DNA of 64,000 nt from Antedon mediterranea (taxonomy: Eukaryota; Echinodermata; Crinoidea; Comatulida; Antedonidae): positions 6,949,001 to 7,013,000 of the forward strand of contig NC_092677.1 of assembly GCF_964355755.1 (NCBI RefSeq), written 5' to 3'. Below are positions 9,609 to 23,800 of this stretch, one piece after another. The notes beneath the pieces were generated by a model. The model worked only from the letters and a program-made list of their open reading frames with translations. It was not told the DNA's origin and searched no databases. Position 1 is the first letter of the stretch. Every line of letters starts with the position of its first letter. The position numbers and the translations under genes were made by a program.

Positions 9609-12109
9609 CTAATCTGAACCATAGATAACCGCCAACGCTTCAGAAGGAAGGTAGAGAGGTTGATCTAAATCGCTCTCAGACGAAACGGAGCTGAGAGAAG
9701 AAGAACTGTAAGAGGACGACGGTGATATCGGTGACAGAGACGCGTTCTCAGATGTTGTGGTTGCGAAGTTAAACGGGTATGGGTGAACGTAGCCTTCTGC
9801 AGTTGTACTAGCTGGTGGAAACATCGGACGTTGGCCTCCAGTAGTGTAGTAGTCAGATGGATATTGGTACTGGAGAGAAGTAGGAGCGTAGTACTGGTGA
9901 TAGTCGTATGGTCTGGGTACATTCGACTGGAACATTGGATACTGAACTTGTGGTTGTTCCTGCAAGATAAAAAAAATCAACAAATTGGTTAATAGCTACT
10001 AACAATGAAAAAGACATGTTGATAGATAATTAATGTTGGAATTTAGTTTAAGGCATGTTAAGTTTGAGTATAAAACATGATAAGGCCTAAGGGTAGAGGA
10101 AGAAAACATTGCTAAGTTAAAATCAATCAATCAATCAATCAATAATTTTTATTTCTCAAATAAAAACAAAATACAGTTAACATTTTCTAAAAATAATAGA
10201 TAATAAATGAGAAAAAGGGGTACCCCACTGGAAGCTTAAGCTTTAAAATGTGGGATCCTGGCAACATTAATTAAAAATAATTAAAAATAAGGTAAAGTAA
10301 GAAATATATATAATATATGATAATGAACAAAAAAAGACATTTAACTTAACAAATGCAGTTATTATTTGACTTAAGACAGATATATGATCAACTTAAACAA
10401 TAATAGTAGAAACAAGGTATTCATGTAGTTTGAACTTAAATGAAGATATAAAATTAATAATTTTAATTTCATCTGGTAAAGAATTCCAAATTTTTGGTCC
10501 TTGAAAAGTTATATCATGCTTGCCAACCTCCGTATTAAAACAATCATAAGCATAATCAAATTTATTTCTGGTATTATAATTATGAACTGAACTAAAAGTT
10601 TGAAAGTAAGTATCAAAAATTCTGGGCAGTTGATTATGTTTGAATTTAAACATAAATAAAGCAACATTCTTTGTAAGTAAGTCGTAAATATTAAGTGTAT
10701 TAGATAAGACAAAAAGAGGAGCAGAATGGTGGAGGTAATGAACATTATAAACTGATCTTAAAGCTCTTTTTTGCAAAATGTAAATACGGTTTAAATTAAT
10801 TTTTGAAGTAAAACCTCAAACGGTTATACCATAAATTAAATGTGGCAAAAAGAGTGATTTATAAATTAATAGTAAAACGGAGGAAGGCAAGGCATGTTTA
10901 AGTTTATTGAGGACACCGACCACTCTTGATAGTTTTAATGAAATTGTATTAATATGAGAAATAAAAGATAAGTACTCGTCAATAAAAATGCCAAGAAATG
11001 TTGTTGCTTTAGTTCTTTCAATTTCGCTGATGCCGTAATATAATTTAGGAATGTTGGGGGGGATTAGTTTATTAACTGAACGAAAAATGATTGAAAATTT
11101 GATTTCTAAAAAAATGAATTCATTATTGAACATGAAAACATTTCGCTGTTAGTGTCAGTTGTAAGTAAGTTAAACAAGCATAAAACGTAATGAAACAGTA
11201 AAGAATAAAACGATAATTGAAAAATACCCATACCTTTGGATAATGTTGTAATTTACAGTCTTTTCCAGCTTCGGCATCGTGGTTATACATTGAGATGTCG
11301 ATATCTGCTGCTGGCACGTACAAATCTTCTAGCATTGCAAGATCGTCGATGTAGCATGGTTGAGCAGTGGTGTAGCGACCAGAATAGTAACAAGCACTGG
11401 CTGTAGAAGTGTACGGGTGGTAGCGATTCTGATGACGAAGTAGAGGAGCATAGAAGTGTTGGTCGTAGTAAGTGCCGTAATAGGCTTCTGAAGACGTCGG
11501 TGGTCGTTGGTAGTTGGTGTACGGTGATCGATCATCTGAAGTTGCACTACACGGTTCGTCGGAAGCAGTATCTCTAGGTATAGGTGATCTAGGTTTGTTG
11601 ATAACCAGATTTAGAATGTTCTTATTGTAATTATTGTCCATGTTATGCTTTGATGTAGCAAGAATCCGTTGACAAGCAGCCTCGTTTTCATTATTACTTT
11701 TACAATGTCCACATTTGTCATTCATTGTCCAATAGTTGTCTTTGCCATATGGTCTAGTTGGGTCACGTAGAATCTTAGTGAAGCACTCACTAGCAGATAA
11801 GTTGTGTCTTACACTGTTCTTCCATCCAACGTATTTGCCACGGAAACAAGCAAACTGGTCGTACATAAAGTTGATGATTTCACGCAGAGTTAGTTGACCT
11901 GAAGGTGAAGAATTGATGGCCATACGGATCATCTCCATGTAAGAATGTGGAGGTTTGATGCGTCGTTTGTAGTCTGGTCGTTGTCTTCCCTTGGTTGATC
12001 GTCGGCATGTCGTCGATGATTCTGAAGTAGCAGAACTAACAGATGTAGGTGACAATCTTTCAGAATAAACACCGTCATAAAACACTGGTGAAACTTCTTG
12101 ATCACACAT
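9609..12109 (-). CDS. Forkhead-box transcription factor, class unsettled
   Basis: Two coding exons, 11234-12109 and 9609-9959, join in phase 0 (donor AAG/GTATGG, acceptor TTGCAG/GAA) to give 408 residues. Residues about 52-135 form a forkhead DNA-binding domain: KPPHSYMEMIRMAI, recognition helix GWKNSVRHNLSASECF, then a wing with DPTRPYGKDNYWT. It is a nuclear transcription factor by family. The spacing DP-P-GK-N-W recalls FoxH1, while other positions fit the echinoderm FoxY-type orphans, so I give no symbol. The C-terminal part is rich in Tyr, Pro and Ser (residues about 190-405), as in activation domains. The start codon is the first ATG of the frame and lies about 100 bases below a TATA box. 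The intron holds a dead retrotransposon. Confidence 0.88.
10123..11140 (-). mobile_element. 5'-truncated non-LTR retrotransposon in the forkhead intron
   Basis: In one minus-strand frame (11133 down to 10393) lies the C-terminal part of a CR1/jockey-like reverse transcriptase: TTFLGIFIDEYLSF, LIYKSLFLPHLIYG, LQKRALRSVY, HNYNTRN and GPKIWNSLPDE are typical of that family. The frame is open except for one TGA at 10815-10817, at a place where relatives carry Trp, so a single TGG to TGA change can explain it. The 3' end is a TGATTGATTGATTG microsatellite (10124-10143), as in L2/CR1 tails. The endonuclease and most of the polymerase are missing. It has the same orientation as the host gene. Confidence 0.75.
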
Positions 12110-12212
12110 GATGCAAGATCAAAGAATACTCGTAATAGCTTATGAAAATATTTATTAGAACAGTACTGAACAAACTCGATGAACGATATGATGCTATTGG
12201 AAAAAGTTTGTG

Positions 12213-12220
12213 TATTTATA
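12213..12220 (-). promoter_or_regulatory. TATA box of the forkhead gene
   Basis: The minus strand reads GGGATATAAATACAC, with TATAAATA at 12220-12213, about 104 bases upstream of the ATG. Transcription would start near 12190, leaving a 5' leader of about 80 bases. Confidence 0.5.
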
Positions 12221-15200
12221 TCCCTGCTGCTCGTGTCACTGTGTTGATAGGTCACTCAAAACTCTCCCAAGTGTTACGTAATGATGTGTAAAACAAAAGA
12301 AACAATAGCGCGTCGGTGACTTTAGCGTCTCGACGCCGGCGGCGGGGAGTGTTATCGTAAAGGGGAGATAACAGAGTGGGCGGTCGGTCTCAAAGCAAAC
12401 ACCAATCACAGTTTGAGTTTGATTCCCCGCTTCTTGCGTTTCAGGCTTCTTGTGTACAGTTTCATGAAACTTTATTTTTATTGTTGGCGTACTTTTCATT
12501 TATTTTATCTTTCTAGCTAAAGTAAATATTTGATGACGTAACATGCTACATCGAAAATGCAGTATCAAATTCTTAGTCCTTCCATGGAGAAATTAGACTT
12601 CCATGGTCTTAATTATCACAATGCAAAAAAACAATTCTCATAATATATGAATTATTTTAAGTATTTAGAACATTATGTCATGCAGTTATCTTTATATAAT
12701 TACCGTAATTTGTAGGCCTATAGAACCAAATTTGATTTATCCCAAATAAACAATTCTGTACATTATACTCTGAATATTAAAGTACAATAACCATAGAATG
12801 AATAGGGCCTACTTCAGCTTTTTATTTCCGACTCAAATTAGTCTCTGAAATGAAAGTATGTATATCATAATTTCCAAACTTATTTTTAGTTAAAATTGTT
12901 TTTATCTCAGTCTTAACCTACATTTGGATGAAACAACAAAAATGTAATCAGAATGAAATAATAAAACAGACTTTGCCTATTATTGTAAATCTGTAAGTAT
13001 CTTAAAATGTATCAAACGATAGTGACATCATTTTCATAATAGTAATAAAAATATTATTATTTATTCACAAACACAAATAAATTTTTTTTCAAAACAAATA
13101 AAAACACATAATTATTTATGGTATACAGAATATAAAAACTACTGTAAGTAATTTTCATTCCCTATTTCCAGATACTTTTAAATATAAAATCTGCTTTAAA
13201 TACAGTATTAGAACCCTATTAAGGGGTACCATATTTTGGCACCCTCAAAAGTGTCCCCTAAATAGGGGTGTTCCAAAGGAAGTACAATAGTATATTTGTA
13301 ACCAGATGGTCAACTAATATACATTTGATATGATAATACTGTAGTATGAAACAAACTCTGAAAAAGTGAGATAAGACATTATGATTCAATATTTCGAACT
13401 TTGTACATTTTTGCATTTACTGTAAAAATGTTATTTGCGAGGCCCTGGTTCTGATCATAGAAGCGTTCATAATAAGTGTATTGACGTTAATTTAGTACTA
13501 TTCTGCTATCGGAAATGGCGATAGCAACTTATCAAAATCAAATACACCGCCATATCTTATATCAATTACCAATAGGATGTCTAGGAATTGTCTCAACTTT
13601 ATCCATTGTGAAACCATTTATAGAGTTTGTCATGATATGTAATGTAAATAATTGATATGTATTTATTAGAATTTTCTCATATGTTTGTAGTTTTTCCAGC
13701 AAGGGTTTAGAGAATTTTTATTTTGATCATCGGGACGTGCGTTCTTATAAAAATCATGAAAAGAAAACTAATACAATGAAAGTCTTTTGTTTTCATGGCA
13801 GCAAACAAGACCGAAATGTTATTTCATTTTAAACTTCAATCAGACTCAAACACAAAGCTTTTGGGTGTTGAATAGAAACGAATTCAGGGCTTTTTGAAAC
13901 CAGTGAGTTCATCAAAATAAACAGCCGCACGTTATGGGAACTCCCAAGCACGCCCAAGATGACAAAGTCAAGCTTTGGAAGAAAAACAATAATTTGAAAC
14001 ACATTATCAAACTACAGTAATACAAATTATAATTACTATAGTTAAATTTAGTTTAAATTAATTAAATTAATTCCTCCATGGTTGTTAAAAATTTGTAATA
14101 ATATACAGGTCGAATAATTCCAAAGAAATGTTTTATCTTAACAAATAAGTATTTGTGACCAGTATTCTACAAACATGATAAATAAAAAGTGTTTGTTCGT
14201 AGTGGCCTAATAAATAAAAAAAGCACGCACCCAAAAGTTTTTCATATAGGCATAGACATGGAAAATGGTTTACCGAACAAAAATAAGGATCAGGTTTTGT
14301 GTTTATTTATTTTTTTTTAATAATAAAAAATGATCAATAGTTTTTTGTTTGCGTTGAAGCCTATAATAAAACAAAAACAAACCCCCGGATAGGCCTACTT
14401 GAACGCACCTTTATCATCAAAGTGTGCCCTTGCCAAAGTTTAAGTTTCCAATAAATTATTATTATTAAATAAATGATTTGAGTGAAACGTTTTGGCATGA
14501 CCATAAAACTTATATAACATGATAAAATAAGTAATATTGATTAGTATGAGTAATACCAGTCATTGACCTTACTAAAACAGTAAGCTATCATGATAAATAA
14601 TGCAACCTAAACCGAAAACTAGAAAATAATCAGGAGGAATTTCACGCCCAAATGCGTTTATGTAGGAGCTATCCATGTTGTACAACTCCTTATTTACACA
14701 TTCAATTAGGACTTATCTTCCGAGAAGCCACATGGGCGAACATGTAGAATACAAAATTGGCCTACAGCTTTTAAACATTTAATATGCACTGTTTCATTTT
14801 TTCGACTACATAATATAACAAAAGGTAGAACTCTTGGAAAAGAATACTTTTAGGCCTAAACATGTAAGAAAAGAAACAAAGCTACAACAGAGGTAACTAT
14901 ATGGAGGAAATATGGAGTTTTTTCATAATGTTCGTATAAAGATAAAGTTAATAATTATTAATCGATCGCAATGCACATTTAATTTATATGTATTTATCAG
15001 AATTTATCCCTCTTTTTCTCTTTTTTTTTTTGGCCTGAAATCTTCACAATGTTCCTTCTTTCTATAAATTTTATGTTATAACTTTATTTGAAGACTGAAA
15101 ATAATCTAAAAATTACAAAATAAAGCAAAGTAAACAATACATACAAATAATAAAACAAGTGAAAATATTAAAACGTCATTTTTATTATGTATGTGAACAG

Positions 15201-17914
15201 ACGTTAGAATATTACAATGTATTATATTTTAAAAACTACACTGTAAATGCTTTTCTTCATTTATTTTGTTTGTAAATAATTAGCTTGTCTATTTTTTCTA
15301 TTTGGGTTTCTAACATCATAATAATCTCTATGCTATCATACAACCCTCATGGTTTCCTGAGACCCCATTTCATCATTTTCTTAAAACATTGTACATTATA
15401 ATCATTTTAATTGTGATTTTATGAATAAATGTATTTGTATTAAAGTCTCCATTATTCGACCTTTTCTTGGGAAAATATGTTGGATCATGTCCTCCATGGT
15501 TGGATGTACAGACAGATGCGTGCAATTCTAGACATTATTGACTTTATTTTCCATGTGTATCTAAAAGCAAACAAGAAAAATGAGTGACATTCGCTAATCG
15601 CATTAACTTTTATGTGTTACGTAGGTCCAGGCACCTGTGTTAATTGGTTGGTGTCGAACGACCAATTCACAGTACAGTAGGCCTATCAATACAGTTTACA
15701 GGGAATAGTGAGCAGCACAGACAGAGGACAGAGTTCTGGGAAATTAAATAATAATTTATTAAATTAATAATTTCCATATTTAAATGTTTTTTTTTTCAAG
15801 ACATCTGATAATAATTATGAATCATTAAGATAGTGTTTTTGATAGATACTAATTTATATAAATAATAGTAATAGGTAGGTATTACGTAATTATTCATTTA
15901 GAAATACAGTTAGCAATACAAATGGATGCTTTATTTATATTAAAGTTCGAATAATTGAATAGTGTATGTATAATGTACATCAACTCAAATGTCTTATGTA
16001 TGGATGTCCTGTATATTTTCTACCTTTATTTTTCAATTAAATTTAACTTTGTATATTTATCACTTTTTATACTATTTATTACGTTCATTTTTACTTTGAA
16101 CAAGCAGACTATGTAGGCCTACTACTACCTACTACTTAAAAGATACACAATAAGGGAATATAGATGTGACGTAAGAATCCTAAAATCTTAATGTGGTAAC
16201 GATATTGAGGAAGATGAATCTAGAGTTGACACATTTTTAAGATATTGTAACTGTCTGCTTTCTCTATCATTACACTGTCAGTAAAAATATGCCTAATGTC
16301 ACAAGAACACGGAAGAAATGTTACTCCGTGCAAAGACAGACCATTTTGACAAAAATGCAAATAATAATGTATTTATTTATAGCGCACTAAATCCTATATT
16401 ATGTTCAAATGACGCTTTCACATCATTACCCCGGTTGCTTAAGTGGTTAAAGCAAAGTAATATAAACATGGGATTAGGTCTGGGTTGAATAATTTATTAA
16501 TATTTGTTCAAATTAATTTATTTTCATACAAAAATGATGGTATGGTAGACTACATGTAGGCCTATTAATTGTGCTGTTAAATGTTCGTATTATTTTCTTT
16601 TAAGATAACAACAATTTTATAGAAACGTAATATTTGTTGTGTTTAGATTTTGTTATTAAATTTAAATTACTATTAAGCCTATAACATGGCCTGCAGCATT
16701 TATTTTTAACTTCACTGGGAGTTGCCTCAAACGTGTCGGCTGTTTACTATGAGGAATGTAGGGTGTTCTAAAGAATTCTATAGCTATTGACCCCCTGTCT
16801 ATTGTTCGCCCATTTTCTTTAGAAATTGTATGCCGTTTGTAGAAATGAAGTTTATGCCGAAAAAAGCGTCTTTTGTTTGAATGAAAATTGGGAGGAGAGC
16901 AGACACTAAGAAAGCGCGCTTTTATTGGTCCGTCATCTTCTATACATGCGCTTTGATTTTTTTTAAATGAATGTCTACATTAGTAATAGTATAGGCCTAT
17001 GTCAACCTAAATTATTCATTACCGAATATTCTTCACGTACCCGTTTCCTCCGTTTCTTTTTCTTAAATAGTCGTGTAGTAGGCCTACACTTGTACAAATG
17101 ATTTACTTTTCTCACAACATACTAGAATAACTTGTATGGCACAAATAGTAATTACTTTTATAAAAGCCAAGCCTCTTGATCGTATCGTATTCATTTTACT
17201 ATTTTAAAATGTTTTTTTTAAAACAATTATAGCTTGACTTCCAGAACCTCCAGATTGTCCCCCTGAAAAATAATGTTACACAATCATTAAAAATGTATTT
17301 ACCTTTCAAAAAAAAGTATTTAAAGCGATAAATTGGCTGCCATTTCGTCATGTTATTGTTATAAGTGAAAACATTTTATTTCGGGTTTTGTTAGTAGTAG
17401 TTTTTATAGTAAACAAACAAATCAAAGTTTCTTTGCGCATGATTGCTGTATTGCAAATAGGCCTACCAGTACAATCGACTTATTATTTAAGACAGATTAC
17501 TGAACACTTTGTCTGACTATTTTAATTGAATAATAGGCCGACAATTATTGTTTGATCTTTCTTTCTCTTGGAGGTAAAACACACATTTATTCAGCTAATA
17601 GTAAATAAAACAATAAGTGCAAAGACAAATTACTGAATACATGTTGGGTAGTGGAGATACAAATAAAAGTAATAATCATAAATAAAATCCACTATAATAC
17701 TAATAATAATGCTTTATAGATATTCAAATATAATTAATACGAATTATAGGTCTATACACCTTTTTTTATTATTAAAATCCCCCTGTTTAAATTATAAAAG
17801 GATCCAAGCGGAAACTAAAATCCTATAAGCCTATCCTGGAAACTAAAATTCTTTTATAAATGTATTTATTTGAAATCTGTGTTTGTATGTGTTTCTTATA
17901 ATTATTTTCCTAAT

Positions 17915-18170
17915 GAATTTAAATCAAATATGGGGAAAACTGAAAGATCTCACTGTTTGAGTATGAATTTAAATCAAATATGGGGAAAACTGAAAGATCT
18001 CACTGTTTGAGTATGAATTTAAATCAAATATGGGGAAAACTGAAAGATCTCACTGTTTGAGTATGAATTTAAATCAAATATGGGGAAAACTGAAAGATCT
18101 CACTGTTTGAGTATGAATTTAAATCAAATATGGGGAAAACTGAAAGATCTCACTGTTTGAGTATGAATTT
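17915..18170. repeat. Perfect 5 x 50 bp minisatellite
   Basis: Units start at 17915, 17965, 18015, 18065 and 18115, each beginning GAATTTAAATCAAATATGGG and ending GTTTGAGTAT. By eye the five copies are identical, followed by a partial sixth (GAATTT). The unit is not a multiple of three and has no open frame. Confidence 0.92.
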
Positions 18171-19966
18171 TAGACTTAGTAGGCCTAGAGTTTGCATGCC
18201 CTTGTGCTGTTTTTTTTTCATATTTCTATTTATTTATATACTGTTTTGTAACAGGGGTTTCTACTTATAAGCTGTGCTTCAAAGATGCACCTTTTGTTTT
18301 GTAATGATTTTTTTGGTGTGTTTATGAATGGAAATAAACAAACAAACAATAATAACTCTTCCTTAGCATACAGGAAAATGTGTATTTTAAATGTATTTAT
18401 CATACTTTTGATGAAATATGCCTAATTACTGTTTAAACGTTATGTTTGATTGAATCCCGTTTACTCATGGGGGTATATGGTTTGATTGTTAGTTGAATAG
18501 CACTGCGGAACCGTAAATAATCAAATATCTAGTCTCTGTACTTCCTAAACACTTTGATGATTTTGAATTTACCGACCAAATTGATGGGTTACAAACCACG
18601 ATAGATACAATTGATAGATATGATATTATTCAGGCTGATATGTAGTATGAAATCAGTTAGCTGTATAATGCGTACATCCTATGCGTTCTGGTGTCTTTGA
18701 GTGTCGGCAAACACTTGATAATGTTATGAAAGGCCTTATCATTACACGAACTGTCAGTAAAAAATATGCCTAATGTGTTACAAAGACAACAGAAGAAACG
18801 ATTTCCTCCATGCAAAGACAGACCAGTGGCATTAATAATAATAATAATAAATAAATAATAATGTATTAATTTTTGTGGCAAAAATTCCATAAATATGTTC
18901 AAGTGGTTATTTTGCAGCCAGTAGGGCCTAATCGGTAGAGTTGTTATTTTAACCAGGCTATTCAATTCTACATCTGAGTGGAAAGAGGCAAATTATTACT
19001 AATTGAATAATTAAATAAATACATTTAGTTATTTACAAAGCTAGAATTCTATTGATAATAATTTATTTGAAATATTATGGAAGCTTTGGGAGGTGGCAGA
19101 GAAATTGAACTAATATTAAAAATGAAAATATATAGGCCTAGGCCTTTTTTAAAATATTAATTTGAACTCCTTTATGGTTGTTCAACCCAACGACCAGATC
19201 CGTTTTTAATAGTGGGGAGGGGCGGGGGTATATAACAATGAAATCTCCATTAGGCTGGGGGCCATGGAAGCCTGACTCTTTGAGTAATTTATAGGTGATT
19301 TCTGAACACATAAAAATTACGTCCGGAAGAAAAATCTATTCTTCTTAGATACTGTATTGTCTGAAATTAGGCCTACACGTCATTCGTGTCATAGAAGTCT
19401 TACTTTCTATTTCAACAATTTAATGATTTTGCTGTTGAAAAGTGAGGGAGTGAAGAGTAAAATTACACTCTTGCCTTGTTCAATTTTCTCAAATCAATGA
19501 CTCGCTAATTAGTAATTTTAAATTAAAAAATGAAATCTAATAGGCCGTTGTACTATTTTATTATTTATTTTTGTATGCTATATTTCACACAACATTTATT
19601 TTGTTTTATTTTAAGTTACTACTTGGAGGGATAGAATATCATGATTTCCGGACATTTTGTATGGTTGATCGTTAAAGTTACGGAGATTAACAGTAGTGTG
19701 CTACTGTTGTAAAAGTAAAGTTTCCAATAAATTATTATTGGAACTGTATTGCATTTTTACCTCTCAAATTGTCTTGTACCGTTCGTACGCCCAGGGTGGT
19801 TCAAAACAATGAATTACTAATTAGTCATAAACAAGACATTCAAAGCCATGACCTAGTGAGCATCACCCATGACATAAACCATGTCTTTATTATGCAAATG
19901 AGGCACCCTAAAAGACAGTACTCTTCCCTTCCTGTCGTCCTCACGCGACGCTAATCCCCCTTCAAT

Positions 19967-20002
19967 CATAGAGATATTATAGTGAACTATAATATCTCTA
20001 TG
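19967..20002. repeat. Perfect 17-bp hairpin
   Basis: CATAGAGATATTATAGT is followed, after two bases, by its exact reverse complement. TTCAATC occurs on both sides (19961-19967 and from 20003), as in a target duplication. Similar arms (TAGAGATATT) occur at about 36004-36037 as a hairpin and singly at 60358, so this looks like a minute foldback element family. Confidence 0.6.
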
Positions 20003-20840
20003 CTTCAATCAATCAAAATATTAATCCTTATTGATGGACTACATTAGGATAAATAGTAAATAAATGGGATTAAAATAATAAATTGGATTGAAACAAAAAA
20101 TAATTGGATTAAAATAATATAGCACGCGCCTGTCTACTATAATTCTTGATTCGGTATTTAGCCGAATAAGTTGATTTCACCAGCACAGTTACCAATAACT
20201 TTGGAACTAAAATGAAAATCGAATCGAAATTACTACTGCTACTAGTGCAATAAAAACATATACAATTGAATATTTATTTATATACGTAAAACATACTATG
20301 TTGAAATAAAAAAAAAATTTAGCAACAAACTTAATTATCATTTAAGATTTAATGTACAAAAATTATTATTATTATTATTTATTCAGGAAAAAGGTACATT
20401 TTAAAAAATTAAACAAACCTGACGTAAGAACAAAATATATCATAGTCACTAGCTGCCAGCAAAACACAAAAGCAGCCTAAGCTACCTCCAATCAATGACT
20501 ATTAAATAAGTATTAAAAATAATATAAATAACATAGATGATAATTGAATCAAAGTTTAAATCTAAGATTAATTAAGAATTACTAAGTTTATAGTTAAGTA
20601 ATGATGCGAATCAAACATATTTAATACAGTTTTGATCTTAACAATAATGCTATGTTCATGGTGGCCAGCAGTGTTTCATGCATGGATGAGTCTTTAACCA
20701 TGGAAGGGGATTCACATACTTTCTTACAAAGATTGATTTGATTTCAATAACAATGTCCATGTGGAGACAGTAGTAAGAATTCTCATACCTTTATCAAAAT
20801 AATTCCAGTGTGAATGAGGCTTAAGACCCCAATACATGTG

Positions 20841-23800
20841 TTATAAAACAGATTTGTATTTACATGCGAACATTACCCATGTAGCGCAGGCAGACTCAGG
20901 GTATGTGAACACGCGAACACGTACCGCTAACCTCACATGATCTCCACGGCAACAGATGATATCTTCGCAGACTTGTGACCTGCGAAAATTCATAGAAAAT
21001 ATTTTCAAAAACTGAAACATATCAAATATTGATATCTATCTATATAGGCCTATCAAATATCTTCGCAGAAGGAATTTCGTAGACAATGTTTTAATAAAAA
21101 TATGACGTAGCCCATACTTTGACTATTCAAATGGTAAGTTGTGAAAACATAAGTATTTTTTTCATTCAAATAGTAAACGTTTAATTAAAGATTTACTGTC
21201 CTCCAAAATCATGACAAATAACGATTTTTCATGTAAACATTTTTTTCAGGTAAATAATTTTTTTTTCCGATGCAATTTTTTGGACATTACAAGGCCGTAT
21301 TCAACATAAATTTTAAACAAATTGTTTTTTCAGGGAATAATATGTTTTTAAGGTTAACTACAATAAGGCTGTAATTGAGTACTAACTCAACACATTGGTA
21401 AACTGAGTAGGTTTACTTAATAGAAAAACTCAAACTTAAAGCCCAATTAAAATAATATGATAATAGTTGCGATTTTGTATGAAATGGTTTGCGTAAAAAA
21501 AATAATGGTTTGTTACCTTAAACAGGTTGCAAATGCTCTTCTTGCATTTTTGTGAATAAACTGAATTGGGAAGCCCTTAAATGTGTGTCCATCTGGTACC
21601 GACCTCCTAATGGCATGCTGAAACTCTTCATTTCCTGAGCTAACACCAGTCAAACGCTCCTGCTCATAGGCTGCCAGTGCTGGTGTCAATAGGTAGCTGA
21701 GCTGGTCATCCCAGACTGTTGTTAGGCCCAAGTCCTAAATAAATGACATTTTTATTACCTTCACCAAGAAGTTTTGCTTCATGCATGTGTGTTGTTTGTA
21801 TTTGTTATTTTTCTATATTTGTTAGTTAGCAGGATTACTCAAAAAGTTTGAAAAAAACTTATGACCTGTTTTTATTAATGTTCATTTTTCATGTTTTTGG
21901 GAGACAATACATCTTTAAGCTTAGACTAGCTAACATTCATACAAATTTAAAGAACATTATTATTACCTTCCTTTGGTCAGTAACAAACCCTCTAAGCTGA
22001 TATTCAAGATCGTTGCTGGTGAGAGAAGCGTCTGTGATGTTTGGACAGAGAGGTGAATGGTTCGGCCAACTTGGCTGGAGAAGGAGAAACGTTTATTAAC
22101 TTGAGACAATCAGTTACCGAAAAAAAAACACTTGGTCGCACACCTATTATCATTTACGCTATTGTGATTTTTAAAACGGAACTTGCCATGAACACTATAA
22201 AGCGACAAGGACTCTAATATGGGATAATACAGATAACTGTATCAGAGATTCAAGCACCCTTAATATATTTAAGTGTAGATACACTACTTGTTATCAAAGT
22301 ATATATATTCATATCAAGATACAGAATTGAGATATGTAATTTCAGAAATATTATTATCATAAAACATACGCCATTTGTGCACCTTTTCCTGTTTGGTAAT
22401 GTCATGCGCCATTTTGTTTAAGTTCCATTTTAATGTAAAAGTTTTAGTTTCTTTCCGTATTAAGATAAATAAAATATCAAACAACAAAAATATGTAAATA
22501 ATATGAAAGATGACCAAAAGGCTAAAGTATGTAAGTTAGTAAGCAACATACATACTGATTAACGCTATGTTCACCGAGTCCAGAACTGTTAATGCTACCT
22601 TATTTCGGATAATATTCCGAACAAAAAGCATGTGTGCAAGCGTAACATAACCCGGATATTTATCATGCCATTGACCAAATAATTGTGAGTAAACATAGCT
22701 TTTTTCCTGACTAATCGACTCTGTATACTTTGCATAATTTATAATCCTATATATTTTGATATAATTATTATTTAATATCCTTTTATTATAGACAGGTGTG
22801 TCACTCACCAAGTTATCAGCACCACACACAGACTGTAATGCATCAACGCTCATTGCTTTCCAGAGAGTATCATCATGAAGATGAAATCGACATAACTCTA
22901 CTGTATCAGATGGCTATAACGAACAATTAAAAGCATACAGTAAGTCTACATACTGCAGAATTTAACATCAGCCTGGAAAAACTGTCTTCTAATAAGAGGG
23001 TTGTTTAACTATACAATATTATTTTAACGCATTGGCTGCCAGATAAGTTCTGTCACATATGCAAGAATAAGTTATTAAAAACAGAGGGGTGCTACCACAA
23101 TATATATGATTTTATTACTTTCTCTAATAAAACACAAAATAAAATGCAATTATCGTCTAGGTGCGTCTTCTCTGCACTACTCCATGAAGTTGTGAATTTC
23201 TATGATGCATACAGTACATGCAGGGTAACAAAAGCTGTTTTTTTATGAGTATTATCCAGGCACCCTGGACAAAACTGATATGACGTGTAAAATCGTTGCT
23301 GTTTGCCGATATAATAAGAGGCAAACTACAGTAGTCTCTTTCACCGTATGAGATGTTATAACTGCTATCTATAAGTACTGTTTCAAATATAATGCGTATC
23401 AGTGTTACCTGGTTATTTGCATAGAATCGTTGATGGTTGAATACACAGCCTATGGCCCTGTATGGGTACTCAGTTTTGGGATGGTCTACAGCTGGTGGGT
23501 CATCCGGGTCAATAGACAGGTGTACATATCTTTAAAACAGAGACAATTTTAGTAAAGCTACATAAATTTGTTCCTAAAAATTATTATTGACATATAATTA
23601 TATAGATGTATGTTTGTTTTTATTGCTTATTTGACATTATATAACATCTAAATAAATTTCTGTCATTTGATTCGACGATTGTGGGTCACGTGGTGTGCAA
23701 AACTACGTACTATTTAATGAATATGTAATAGTTCTTACAGTTGTGTATGAAAAAAAAAATCTTGTCACGTACAAAAAAACAAAAAAAATAGTTCCTCATC

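Larger units (their letters stand above)
12225..20840. other. 8.6-kb gene-free region between the forkhead gene and CEP76
   Basis: No coding exon is supported on either strand. Short open frames (for example 18657-18965 minus) are A/T-rich with no recognisable domain. The region holds a diverged dispersed repeat seen twice (about 16265-16410 and 18745-18905, sharing GTCAGTAAAAATATGCCTAA and GCAAAGACAGACCA), a 50-bp minisatellite and a hairpin. Regulatory DNA of the forkhead gene may lie here, but nothing in the sequence proves it. Confidence 0.5.

Noticed and set aside
16432-16500. Possible tRNA at GGTTGCTTAAGTGGTTAAAGC
   Set aside because: There is an A-box resemblance only; the B-box is poor and no cloverleaf closes.
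17915-18170. CRISPR array
   Set aside because: The units abut without variable spacers, and this is an animal genome; it is a plain minisatellite.
18657-18965. 102-codon minus-strand frame as a gene
   Set aside because: It overlaps a dispersed repeat also seen at about 16265-16410 and has an ATT/ATA-rich composition with no domain.
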